31,079 nucleotides of DNA, from contig CADBPX010000086.1 of NCBI GenBank assembly GCA_902796625.1, forward strand, positions 1 to 31,079, written 5' to 3'. This DNA comes from an uncultured Pseudomonadota bacterium (GTDB lineage Bacteria; Pseudomonadota; Alphaproteobacteria; RF32; CAG-239). Position numbers and translations under genes: made by a program. Position 1 is the stretch's first letter. Each line of letters starts with the position of its first letter. Positions 1 through 8,234 of the stretch are shown in pieces. The notes under the pieces are model-generated. The model saw nothing but the letters and a program-made list of their open reading frames with translations, made no database searches and was not told the DNA's origin.

Positions 1-1239
1 AAAACCGAAATTACTCCGATTGCGGCTACCGAACTTACTTGTCGCAAAATTAATGACTATAACGGCAAGGCACAATATAAGGTTGAAAATTCTTCTCCTA
101 ATCGTTTAATCGCTCAGATTTATAATTTATCAACGTTGTCATTTTTGAAAGACGTTGAAATGAAAACCTATACGGAAGAATTTAATTTTGTTCCGGAATT
201 AGGATTAATCAGTGCTACCAAGCGCAATATTATTGATGCAACATATGTGGAAAAAGATGAAGAAACCGGACTGAAGAAAGAAATCGGTAACTTAAGAAAT
301 TTGACTTCTAATGAAGAAATATCCGAAAGTGGCGAAAATATAAAATATCGGATTGATGCAACATTTGACATGTTTAATTTGGACTTTTCTTTGGGAACGG
401 TGCAAATTAAAAATATGCGCCAGGCTGCCGATGCTGAATATCGCCGGCCGCAGACAACCGAATTTGATTATACCAAGCTATTACACAACTATGCCAATTT
501 ATTATCATCGCGGTCACGGGTTGCGGTGCAAGGCGTTAAAATTGATCTGCCGTTGTTTGGTACGAAGGTGGCTTTTGATGTTGATACCAAAGGGAATATA
601 GCTCTTCAACCGGACAGTAATATGAAAATTGACGGCAATACCATTATAAATAATATCGCGCTTAATGATAATGTTCCAGAGTTTGTTAAACAATTGCGCA
701 CGATTGCGATGAAATATGTTATAACAGATATATCTCAACAGGCTGTCGGCAAATTGGCTGACTTACAGGAGAAGGCTATGGCTGATGAGAATGCGGTAAA
801 TGAAGAAGAATTTGCGCGTATTTTAGATGAACTTTTTGATACGTCCAAGGTTCATATGGATGTCAAATTTTTATATGCCAATGCTTCAATTTCCGGTTCG
901 GCCGATTATCAAAAGAAGAACGGATATCTTAACGGTACGGCAAAAATTGTCATAACAAATTTGTACAATATTTTACCTGAAGCCAAGATGTGTGCCAATA
1001 ATCCGCGTGCCGATGAAATGCCAGAATGTGCCATGATTTTGGGATTGGGACAGGCAATTGATATCACTAAGAACAATTCAGAAATAAATTTCCGTTACGA
1101 TGAAAAAGGGCTGTATAAGAACGGGACTAAAGTCGGCGAACCGATAGAGCTTAATTTTCATAAAATGTGGCTGGAAAATAAAGCGCAAGAGCAGTTGAAT
1201 ACATCATCATCGCCATCAACAGCGGAACCGAAGCTGTAA
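1..1239 (+). CDS. Hypothetical protein, 5'-truncated by the window edge
   Basis: The reading frame is open from base 1 to the TAA at 1237-1239 (412 codons), so the true start lies outside the window; the TTG at 136 is only the first internal start-like codon. I do not recognise a named family with certainty. The product alternates beta-strand-like segments with charged loops and has a mid-region helix-rich stretch with an acidic run near residues 262-275. The C-terminal part resembles the repeated amphipathic strands of large periplasmic or inner-membrane-anchored proteins of the DUF945/YdgA or AsmA-like kind. The C-terminus is Ser/Thr/Pro rich. No terminator follows; 212 bp separate it from rpsB. 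Function unknown; the DUF945-like comparison is a weak inference. Confidence 0.75.
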   Translation, partial: KTEITPIAATELTCRKINDYNGKAQYKVENSSPNRLIAQIYNLSTLSFLKDVEMKTYTEEFNFVPELGLISATKRNIIDATYVEKDEETGLKKEIGNLRNLTSNEEISESGENIKYRIDATFDMFNLDFSLGTVQIKNMRQAADAEYRRPQTTEFDYTKLLHNYANLLSSRSRVAVQGVKIDLPLFGTKVAFDVDTKGNIALQPDSNMKIDGNTIINNIALNDNVPEFVKQLRTIAMKYVITDISQQAVGKLADLQEKAMADENAVNEEEFARILDELFDTSKVHMDVKFLYANASISGSADYQKKNGYLNGTAKIVITNLYNILPEAKMCANNPRADEMPECAMILGLGQAIDITKNNSEINFRYDEKGLYKNGTKVGEPIELNFHKMWLENKAQEQLNTSSSPSTAEPKL

Positions 1240-1286
1240 GGTTATATATTGCGGCACATAAAAATTATAAAATGTGAAAAAAATGC

Positions 1287-1314
1287 TTGCAAAAATGTGC
1301 GGTTATGTTAAATA
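1287..1314 (+). promoter_or_regulatory. Candidate promoter of rpsB-tsf
   Basis: TTGCAA (1287-1292) and TAAATA (1309-1314) are separated by 16 bp, in an AT-rich stretch upstream of a more GC-rich leader. The start of transcription would fall near 1321, giving an rpsB leader of about 130 nt. The -10 match is only moderate. Confidence 0.45.
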
Positions 1315-1321
1315 TAACCCG

Positions 1322-1390
1322 AAGTCGCATGGGGCGGCTTTATAACAAATACACACGCAGATAGGCGGGTGGTCGATTCGATTTACTCGC
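1322..1390 (+). promoter_or_regulatory. Structured 5' leader of rpsB
   Basis: Two hairpins can be read directly. AAGTCGC (1322-1328) pairs with GCGGCTT (1334-1340), including one G-U pair, around a 5-nt loop. GCGGGT (1365-1370) pairs with ACTCGC (1385-1390), with an inner TCG/CGA pairing. S2 is known to repress its own mRNA through the rpsB leader in E. coli, so an autoregulatory leader is plausible here. The structural similarity has not been tested. Confidence 0.35.
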
Positions 1391-1451
1391 TCCGGTGCTG
1401 TTAAAAGCCAGAATCTGCGGAGGTTTAACCGGAAAAGAAGGATTTATAAAT

Positions 1452-2270
1452 ATGACAATTCCTACATTTACATTGCGTCAGATGGTTGAAGCTGGCGTAC
1501 ACTTTGGGCACCACGCTCGTCGTTGGAACCCGCAAATGGCTCCGTTTATTTACGGAAAAAAAGATAATATCCATATTATCGATTTGCAAAAAACTTATCC
1601 GATGCTGTATAACGCATTGAACGCTGTTCGTGACGTTGTGGCTCAGGGCGGAAAAGTTTTGTTTGTGGCAACCAAAAGACAAGCTCAGGATATCGTAAAA
1701 GAAAATGCCGTTCGTTGCGGTCAATATTATGTGAACTATCGTTGGTTGGGCGGTATGTTGACAAACTGGAAAACAGTTTATAAGTCAATCAATCGCTTGA
1801 ACAAATTGAACGAAATGGAAGCTAATAACGCTTATGAAGGCTATACTAAAAAAGAAATCTTGAACTTGAAAAAAGAGCGTGAAAAATTAGCTGTTGTGCT
1901 TGATGGTATTAAAGATATGGGCGGTCAACCGGATATGTTATTCGTAATTGATGCTCCGAAAGAAGCTTTGGCTATTAAAGAAGCTAAAAAGCTGAATATA
2001 CCGGTTATCGGTATTATTGATACCAATGCGGATCCGAATGAAGTGGATTTCCCAGTACCGGGTAATGATGATGCTATCCGCGCTATTCAATTTTATTGCG
2101 AATTGATGTCGGGAGCAATTCTTGACGGTATGCAGGCTGAAATCGCTGCTAAAGGTTTAGAGGTAGCTGCCGATAATGTTGCCGCTGCCGAAGAAGAAGC
2201 CGAAAAGCCGGCGCCGAAAAAAAGAGCTCCGCGCAAAAAAGCAGCTAAAGTTGAAGAAGCAGAAGCCTAA
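1452..2270 (+). CDS. rpsB: 30S ribosomal protein S2
   Basis: Ribosomal protein S2 of the small subunit, 272 residues. The N-terminus carries the family signature: the GVHFGHH motif followed by the RRWNPQM segment, then a KTYPML motif and, later, the YRWLGGMLTNW and PVIGIIDTNADP blocks. The ATG at 1452 is chosen over the upstream frame extension to 1395 because an AAGAAGGA ribosome binding site sits at 1435-1442 and the family starts there. The last ~45 residues are a low-complexity Ala/Glu/Lys/Pro tail, longer than in E. coli S2 but common in alphaproteobacteria. It is followed by tsf after 100 bp, the classic rpsB-tsf pair. Confidence 0.97.
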   Translation: MTIPTFTLRQMVEAGVHFGHHARRWNPQMAPFIYGKKDNIHIIDLQKTYPMLYNALNAVRDVVAQGGKVLFVATKRQAQDIVKENAVRCGQYYVNYRWLGGMLTNWKTVYKSINRLNKLNEMEANNAYEGYTKKEILNLKKEREKLAVVLDGIKDMGGQPDMLFVIDAPKEALAIKEAKKLNIPVIGIIDTNADPNEVDFPVPGNDDAIRAIQFYCELMSGAILDGMQAEIAAKGLEVAADNVAAAEEEAEKPAPKKRAPRKKAAKVEEAEA

Positions 2271-2306
2271 TCAATAAATACGCTAGGGGTTATTTATAAC
2301 AGAAAT

Positions 2307-2334
2307 GGCGCGGCATAAAACTTTGCGCCGCGCC
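2307..2334 (+). promoter_or_regulatory. Intercistronic hairpin between rpsB and tsf
   Basis: GGCGCGGC (2307-2314) pairs perfectly with GCCGCGCC (2327-2334) around a 12-nt loop, making a very stable GC stem in an AT-rich genome. It is not followed by a U-run, so it is more likely a processing or attenuation element that tunes S2 versus EF-Ts output than a full terminator. A weaker GTTA/TAAC hairpin precedes it (2289-2300). Confidence 0.6.
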
Positions 2335-2370
2335 GAGTTTGATGAATTTTAGAATTAGAGGAATAAAATT

Positions 2371-3294
2371 ATGGCAGAAATTACAGCCGCTATGGTGAAA
2401 GAATTAAGAGAAAGTACCGGAGCCGGTATGCTCGATTGTAAAAAAGCTTTGGTCGAAGCTGACGGAAATATGGAGAGTGCAGTAGATTGGTTGCGTAAAA
2501 AAGGTTTGGCATCGGCAGCTAAAAAATCCAGCCGTATCGCTGCCGAAGGTTTGGTGGCCGTAAAAGTTGAGGGTAATAAAGGCGCCGTAGTTGAAGTTAA
2601 CTCGGAAACCGATTTTGTGGCTAAAAATGATATTTTCCAAGCATATGTTGAAGATGCCGCTGCCGTTGCTTTGGCAAATAACGGTGATATTGAAGCAATG
2701 AAAAATGCTCAAGATGCCAGCGGTAAAAGTTTTGGCGAACGCCTTACCGATATGATCGCTCGTATCGGTGAAAATATGAACTTGCGCCGTGCGAAAGTTA
2801 TCAGCGTTAATAACGGTGTTATCAGCTCATATATTCATAATGCCGCGCGTGCCGGTTTGGGTAAAATCGGTGTTTTGGTGGCTTTAGAATCAACCGGTGA
2901 TAAAGCAAAATTAGCTGATTTGGGTAAGCATATCGCAATGCATATCGCCGCAACAGCTCCGATCGCTTTGGATATTGCCAGTGTCGATGCCGCTGCCGTT
3001 GAACACGAAAAAAGTATTTTTACCGAACAGGCAGCTGCTTCCGGAAAACCGGCTAATATTATCGAAAAAATGGTCGAAGGACGTATTCGTAAGTTCTATG
3101 AAGAAGTTGTGCTTTTGGAACAGAATTACATTATGGATCCGGATAAAAAAGTTAAAGATGTTGTCGCTGATGCCGCTAAGGAATTAGGAACCGATGTAAA
3201 GTTAAGCGGTTATGTATTCTTTAAGCTTGGTGACGGCTTGCAGAAAAAAGAAGAAGATTTCAGCGCCGAAGTTGCGGCTCAGCTGAAAAAATAG
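2371..3294 (+). CDS. tsf: Translation elongation factor Ts
   Basis: EF-Ts, the guanine nucleotide exchange factor for EF-Tu, 307 residues. The N-terminal UBA-like domain (about 1-55) has the motif LRESTGAGMLDCKKAL, and the core begins with the diagnostic SETDFVAKN block near residue 77, which contacts EF-Tu. The C-terminal subdomain (about 220-290) is present, so the length matches the family. The start ATG at 2371 is preceded by AGAGGAA. It pairs with rpsB upstream. The pyrH and frr genes that usually follow in proteobacteria are absent; a terminator and a DUF805 gene follow instead. Confidence 0.97.
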   Translation: MAEITAAMVKELRESTGAGMLDCKKALVEADGNMESAVDWLRKKGLASAAKKSSRIAAEGLVAVKVEGNKGAVVEVNSETDFVAKNDIFQAYVEDAAAVALANNGDIEAMKNAQDASGKSFGERLTDMIARIGENMNLRRAKVISVNNGVISSYIHNAARAGLGKIGVLVALESTGDKAKLADLGKHIAMHIAATAPIALDIASVDAAAVEHEKSIFTEQAAASGKPANIIEKMVEGRIRKFYEEVVLLEQNYIMDPDKKVKDVVADAAKELGTDVKLSGYVFFKLGDGLQKKEEDFSAEVAAQLKK

Positions 3295-3305
3295 TTGCTG
3301 ATAAA

Positions 3306-3333
3306 GAAAGGCACTTGCAATATAGTGCCTTTC
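3306..3333 (+). terminator. Rho-independent terminator of rpsB-tsf
   Basis: GAAAGGCACT (3306-3315) and AGTGCCTTTC (3324-3333) form a perfect 10-bp stem with an 8-nt loop, 12 nt after the tsf stop codon. The downstream tract is T-rich but interrupted. Confidence 0.75.
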
Positions 3334-3366
3334 CTTCAATTATGTTTTTGCGATAAATTGAAATAG

Positions 3367-3903
3367 ATGACTGAGAACCAAAATAAAGAAGTTAAGAGCA
3401 TTTTCCAGTGTTGGAGCGAGGCTATTCGGCAATATTTTAAGATTGACGGACGCACAACGCGCTACGAATATTGGGCTTTTATGACGGTAACTATCGTACT
3501 GTTGGGTATATGGTTGCTGTTTATTCGGCTTTTTGACTTAAATCATATCTTTATGGAAGTTATTCTCTTATACATCTTAATCCCGACAACAACGATATCA
3601 ATCCGCCGGCTGCATGATTTTAATTCCGGAGCCGGATGGGTCGTACCGGCCTTGGGATTGGCTGTGCTGACCTTGCTGAATTGGGAGTACGATTTTCTTA
3701 ATTCCGGAATAACTTTGTTTTTATTGCTGTGCTATGTCTCATACTTATTTTGGATGTTAGCCTATCGGGGCGATCAATACGCCAACAGATACGGTTTTCC
3801 GGTTATCGAGCCAAAAATTTATAATGAAGATAGCCAAGTTTTTATCGGCTTTTCAACGCTGATATTGGTAATTTTTTGGTTGGTTTTTCTTTTCACCCTT
3901 TAA
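3367..3903 (+). CDS. DUF805 family inner-membrane protein
   Basis: A 178-residue multi-pass membrane protein of the DUF805 (YhaH-type) family. The N-terminal part has the family pattern of an aromatic-rich amphipathic segment followed by GRTTRYEYWAF and the first membrane helix. The hallmark RRLHDFNSGAGW block sits near residues 78-89, where most members have RLHDxGxSGWW. About four hydrophobic segments are visible, the last close to the C-terminus. No clear ribosome binding site precedes the ATG at 3367. The gene is convergent with rsmA and the two coding regions overlap by 11 bp at their 3' ends. The biochemical role of the family is not established. Confidence 0.85.
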   Translation: MTENQNKEVKSIFQCWSEAIRQYFKIDGRTTRYEYWAFMTVTIVLLGIWLLFIRLFDLNHIFMEVILLYILIPTTTISIRRLHDFNSGAGWVVPALGLAVLTLLNWEYDFLNSGITLFLLLCYVSYLFWMLAYRGDQYANRYGFPVIEPKIYNEDSQVFIGFSTLILVIFWLVFLFTL

Positions 3904-4732
3904 GATATAATTGCGCCAGTTGTAAATATTGTTCCGGGGTTATATTTTCACCGCGGGCGGTGAGGGGAATGTCTAATTGCGCACAAAAGCTTTCCAAATT
4001 TGGCAATGATTTTAAACTTTGGCGTAGCATTTTACGGCGTTGCCCGAATGCTAATTCGGTTATTTTTTCTACCATATGCAATAATTTTTTATCAATTGCT
4101 TTTTCTTTTGGTTGAAACAATAATACGGTAGACCATATTTTAGGTGCCGGGACAAAGCAATTAGGATTTAAATTGAACAAGGGTTTTATGTGCGAAGTCA
4201 GTTGAGCTATTACGGATAATCGTCCATAATTTTTATTGTTTGGCAAAGCTAGAATTCGCTCGGCAACTTCTTTTTGAAACATTAAAGTTAGGCTGCTGAA
4301 TTGCGTAATATCCTTCAGCCAATTCAGCAACAGAGGAACCGAGATATTATAAGGCAAGTTACTGATGATATTTGTCGGAACTTTATTATCCTGACAAAAA
4401 TTATATTGCAAAGCATCACCTTCAACAATTATCAATTCCGGATGTCCGGCAGATTGCAATTCCTGCATTATTTGTATGCAACGTTTATCCATTTCAATAA
4501 CGGTCAATTTTTGCGGATTCGCCGCTAAAATAGCTCGGGTCAAACCGCCGGGGCCGGGACCGATTTCATAAACTGCTTCACCGGTAAAACTGTCTTTCTT
4601 TTGGGCTTCCAGTGTCGAGCGGATAATTTTGTTGGTAACATTCATATCCAAAAGAAAATTTTGGCCTAACGATTTCTTTGCCAGCAGGCCGTACTGAGTA
4701 ACTGTATCTTTTAAGCTGGGAATTTCTTGCAT
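3893..4732 (-). CDS. rsmA: 16S rRNA (adenine(1518/1519)-N6)-dimethyltransferase RsmA
   Basis: RsmA (KsgA) dimethylates two adjacent adenines in the helix 45 loop of 16S rRNA late in 30S assembly. The protein is 279 residues, the usual length. Visible motifs are LGQNFLLD near residue 21, the SAM-binding motif I EIGPGPGGLT near residue 56, and the catalytic NLPYNIS near residue 124; a small helical C-terminal domain follows. The start ATG overlaps the surA stop codon in a TAATG junction, so translation is probably coupled. In many proteobacteria pdxA sits between surA and rsmA; here it is missing. Confidence 0.96.
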   Translation of the reverse strand: MQEIPSLKDTVTQYGLLAKKSLGQNFLLDMNVTNKIIRSTLEAQKKDSFTGEAVYEIGPGPGGLTRAILAANPQKLTVIEMDKRCIQIMQELQSAGHPELIIVEGDALQYNFCQDNKVPTNIISNLPYNISVPLLLNWLKDITQFSSLTLMFQKEVAERILALPNNKNYGRLSVIAQLTSHIKPLFNLNPNCFVPAPKIWSTVLLFQPKEKAIDKKLLHMVEKITELAFGQRRKMLRQSLKSLPNLESFCAQLDIPLTARGENITPEQYLQLAQLYLKG

Positions 4733-5934
4733 TAAATTTTCTTTTCAATCAACGCCTGACTGCGCAATTTTTTCATATATTGCGTGGAGATTTCTTCCAT
4801 TTTTTTATTTTCCAAGAAATTTTTCACTTCTTTTTTACTTGGTAACTTAGCTTGGTCGGTTTGCGGATTAAATATTTTATCCAATTTTAAAATATAATAA
4901 TCATTACCATAAGCAATCGGGTCGGTAACTTCGCCTTCTTTCATTTTAAGAACGGCATTTTCCAATACCGGTGCCAACTTGCCTTTGGTTATCCAACCGA
5001 GCTGACCGCCGTTAGCTGAACTCGGGCTTTGTGAAAATTGCATGGCATAAAGTTCAAAGCGGGGATCATGGCGCAACGTTTCAGCCAGTTGTTTTAAATC
5101 TTTGGCATCTTTTTTACTGATAACAATTTCCGAAACCATCCACTTTTGCATCGAGCGGTCTTTTTTGATTTCATCCATGGCGCGGTTAATAGCACTCTCT
5201 CCGATGTGAATTTGTGAATAGCTGCGATTATTAATCAATTTACGCCAAGCAATATCAGCCTCTATTTGGGTTGTCCACGTTTTCATACTTACCTTGGCAT
5301 CAGCCAAAATTTTGCGCAATTGCCCGGCCGGTAATTTATTACCTTTCTCGAATTCGCGAATGGCATTATCGACCTCGGTCTGAGTAACACGAATTTTATT
5401 CTTCTTAGCCTCTTGAATTTTTAATTTTTCATCAATAGCGGCTTCCAAAACTTTACTGATAATCATATTTTTGGTCTGTGCATTATAAGGAATTCCGGTA
5501 GTTAAGATAAAGGCATTAATGCGGCTTTGCATGTCTTGGCTGGTAATTAATTCACCATTAACCAAGGCATAAATTTTGAGTTTATTTTCATATAAGGTAA
5601 TCGGCTTTAGGGCTTCGGCACGTTGTCTCTCTTCGGCGGCACGACGCTCAGCTTCCTGGCGGCGCATGGCTTCTTCACGGGCACGGCGCATATATTCTTC
5701 CTGCTGTTTGCGATACATTTCCTCTTCTTGCCGTGCCGCTTCTCGCTGCGCTTCAATTTCTTGTTTTTCCTCATCGGAAAGTTGACGGTATTGCTCGGCA
5801 TTTTGGCGGAACATAATTGATCCGGAATTGGCAGAACGTGATGCGGCATCAAGTTGTCTTACATTAACTTCTGCAGCTTGTGCGTTAAGGGTACAGAAAA
5901 ATGTTGCTATTAAAATTAAAATTGTTTTCTTCAT
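4732..5934 (-). CDS. surA: SurA-type periplasmic chaperone / peptidyl-prolyl isomerase
   Basis: A 400-residue secreted parvulin-type protein that would escort outer-membrane barrel proteins through the periplasm. The start is placed at the ATG at 5934, preceded by GAGGA; the in-frame GTG at 5946 lies within that ribosome binding region. A signal peptide covers about residues 1-22, ending near the AQAAE segment. Residues about 45-115 are an Arg/Glu/Ala-rich, probably coiled-coil helix unusual for E. coli SurA. A SurA N-terminal helical domain follows (about 120-240). There is one parvulin domain (about 260-355) with the motif GGQLGWITKGKL. E. coli SurA has two such domains. It sits just after lptD, whose product is a classic client. 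Confidence 0.9.
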   Translation of the reverse strand: MKKTILILIATFFCTLNAQAAEVNVRQLDAASRSANSGSIMFRQNAEQYRQLSDEEKQEIEAQREAARQEEEMYRKQQEEYMRRAREEAMRRQEAERRAAEERQRAEALKPITLYENKLKIYALVNGELITSQDMQSRINAFILTTGIPYNAQTKNMIISKVLEAAIDEKLKIQEAKKNKIRVTQTEVDNAIREFEKGNKLPAGQLRKILADAKVSMKTWTTQIEADIAWRKLINNRSYSQIHIGESAINRAMDEIKKDRSMQKWMVSEIVISKKDAKDLKQLAETLRHDPRFELYAMQFSQSPSSANGGQLGWITKGKLAPVLENAVLKMKEGEVTDPIAYGNDYYILKLDKIFNPQTDQAKLPSKKEVKNFLENKKMEEISTQYMKKLRSQALIEKKI

Positions 5935-5948
5935 TTCTATCCTCACTT

Positions 5949-8234
5949 TTATGAACCGAAACTACCGATTGTTTTCAGGTAGAATGTTGCACCAAATTCA
6001 TAGTCATTGTCAAGACTTGGATTGCTGCTGTTATATTTTTTTACCGTTGTTACCCATTTAAAGCACTCATCTTCATAAATAACGCTGCCGCCACGTTCCA
6101 AAGATCCGCGGCTGTGTGCGGTAAGATCTTGCAGATTAAAAATGCTTAATGACCAATATTGTGAAAGCTGGGCGCGTATAGATGTATATAATTCTTTTCG
6201 CTCGGAATATAAGTCGTTATAATATGTATTACCCTGCAAAAAGATATATGAAACGTACCCGCGTAAGAATGACGGTCCGGCATCAACACCGAGTTCGCTA
6301 TATTTAGCATCTAATGTTTTGCGATCAAGGCGGAACCGATAATTTAAATCCAGATATTGGTTCGGCTCGGCATTAACACGACCGACCAAATCGCTGAAAT
6401 GACTCTTGTTGCGACTATCCAAATTTTCAACAAAGCTGGAATTTTTGCTTTTTTCTAAAGATTGGGCTATAAACGAAGATGTACGGCCTATGATATTGCC
6501 ATAGGTGCTCCATCGTAAACCATAGCTCAATCGGCTTCCGGTATCATTACGATCATAACCGGCGTAACGATCCAAATCTAAGACGTTTGTATCGTCAAAA
6601 TAAACATCCTGGCTGTCTTCATTTGGAATTTTTTCTATTTTATTACCGCCGTTCGGAGCTACAACACCGACAATGACCGGTTCTAGAATTTGTCGTGAAT
6701 CTTGAGTGGCTCGTACAAACGGTAACCGCCATTCTACGCCGGCTTGTGGAAAAAATCTGGTTGTTGTGCCGGTATATTTGTCATTCGGAAGATATTGATA
6801 GCGATTAACATAATAGGCATCGGACTTGAGAGATGTTACAAAACGATATTTTTCGCCAAACGGAGTGGTCAGCGGCAATTCCCATGAGTTAATAGATGTC
6901 AACCGCTGGGTTTGCATGCCGTTTTGATGATAAACTGAAGCTGTGCTTATTTCATTTTTGAAATATGATCCGATTGAACTGGGATCGGTATACATTTCGA
7001 TATCAACAAGCGGAGCCACGTAAGGTTTGCGATGATTGATGCGGCGGAATTGATCCGCATTGCGGCGATGCAGGTTGTAACTGAGCATTTTATAATAATA
7101 TGCCTCAACAGATGCATAATCACGGCCGGAGAATCTTTCAAAATTAATATTTGAAGTTAGCCATGCATCATCTTCATACGGCAAGTTCATTTCTTTCAAA
7201 TAAATATAGTCCGAAACGTATTTTAAGTCATATTTCATGCGCCAATTCTGGTTAATATCATAGCGTCCGGTTGCAAAAAAATTGCCGCGATGTTTCGGTC
7301 GATCATCATCACTGTCATTAAGATAAGTTCCGGTCATGGAGGTATCAGCCGTATAAAAATATTGCTGATAAGCTCCACTCCAAATAATGCCTTTATCTTC
7401 AGATATTATTGGCGACAGCATAATATTAGTTTGGTCGTTGGCAGCGATAAAGTAACGCGGCTGTAAAAACAACCCCAAAAAGTTGGAGCTTCCGAATGAC
7501 GGATTCATTAATCCGGAGCGCCGTTTAACTGTCGGATCCGGATGAGTCAGAAACGGGGTATAGAAAAATGGTACACCTTTAAAACGAACTACAGCATCAT
7601 TATAATTTATGTCTTGCGTTTTTTCATTATGTTGAACTTTACGAGCGGTAATCAGCCACATCGGATCTTTTCCCTCACAGATGTCACAAGCTGTATATGC
7701 CGCTGATGTTAATGTTTTGGTTTGATTATCTTTTTTATGAAAATTTTCGGCCCAAACATGTGATTTGTCCTTAAGAAGAACTTTGATATGTTGCATTTCT
7801 CCGGCGGTCATATTATCTGACAAAGAAACTCGGTCACTGAAAATTATTGAACCGTCGGAAGCGTGCAAGCGAACATTATCTATTGCGGTAATAAGGTCTT
7901 TATTTTGATCATATACCAGCTTATCTGTTTGCAGGCGCATTCCGTTATATTGAATTTCAACATTTCCTTGTGCCGTAACAATATTGCCTTTTTCATCGTT
8001 AATCATTTCATCGGCACTGAAATTAATCGGCTCCTCAGCAGAATATTCATCTGACGATGCGGTATTAACTACGTTTAGATCGGTAATGTTATTGGCAACA
8101 TATAATTCAGCATGCGGGGTATGTTCGGTTTTACGTTGAATTTCACCGGCCTCGGTAACACTCCATGCCGGTAGTGAATAAAGATTTATACCGCAAAAAA
8201 GAGTTATTGTTGCTATGATAATTTTATGCTTCAT
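5949..8234 (-). CDS. lptD: LPS assembly protein LptD
   Basis: LptD is the outer-membrane barrel that inserts lipopolysaccharide into the outer leaflet. The 761-residue product has a signal peptide (about 1-26), an N-terminal OstA/LptA-like beta-jellyroll region (about 65-185) with the pattern ADEMINDEKGNIVTAQGNVE, and a long C-terminal barrel domain rich in alternating aromatic strands. The barrel begins with the conserved PFFYTPFLTHPDPTVKRRSG segment. Length fits the family. Its ATG overlaps the end of lptF by 11 bp, and surA starts 14 nt downstream, so the three genes are one transcription and translation unit. Confidence 0.95.
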   Translation of the reverse strand: MKHKIIIATITLFCGINLYSLPAWSVTEAGEIQRKTEHTPHAELYVANNITDLNVVNTASSDEYSAEEPINFSADEMINDEKGNIVTAQGNVEIQYNGMRLQTDKLVYDQNKDLITAIDNVRLHASDGSIIFSDRVSLSDNMTAGEMQHIKVLLKDKSHVWAENFHKKDNQTKTLTSAAYTACDICEGKDPMWLITARKVQHNEKTQDINYNDAVVRFKGVPFFYTPFLTHPDPTVKRRSGLMNPSFGSSNFLGLFLQPRYFIAANDQTNIMLSPIISEDKGIIWSGAYQQYFYTADTSMTGTYLNDSDDDRPKHRGNFFATGRYDINQNWRMKYDLKYVSDYIYLKEMNLPYEDDAWLTSNINFERFSGRDYASVEAYYYKMLSYNLHRRNADQFRRINHRKPYVAPLVDIEMYTDPSSIGSYFKNEISTASVYHQNGMQTQRLTSINSWELPLTTPFGEKYRFVTSLKSDAYYVNRYQYLPNDKYTGTTTRFFPQAGVEWRLPFVRATQDSRQILEPVIVGVVAPNGGNKIEKIPNEDSQDVYFDDTNVLDLDRYAGYDRNDTGSRLSYGLRWSTYGNIIGRTSSFIAQSLEKSKNSSFVENLDSRNKSHFSDLVGRVNAEPNQYLDLNYRFRLDRKTLDAKYSELGVDAGPSFLRGYVSYIFLQGNTYYNDLYSERKELYTSIRAQLSQYWSLSIFNLQDLTAHSRGSLERGGSVIYEDECFKWVTTVKKYNSSNPSLDNDYEFGATFYLKTIGSFGS

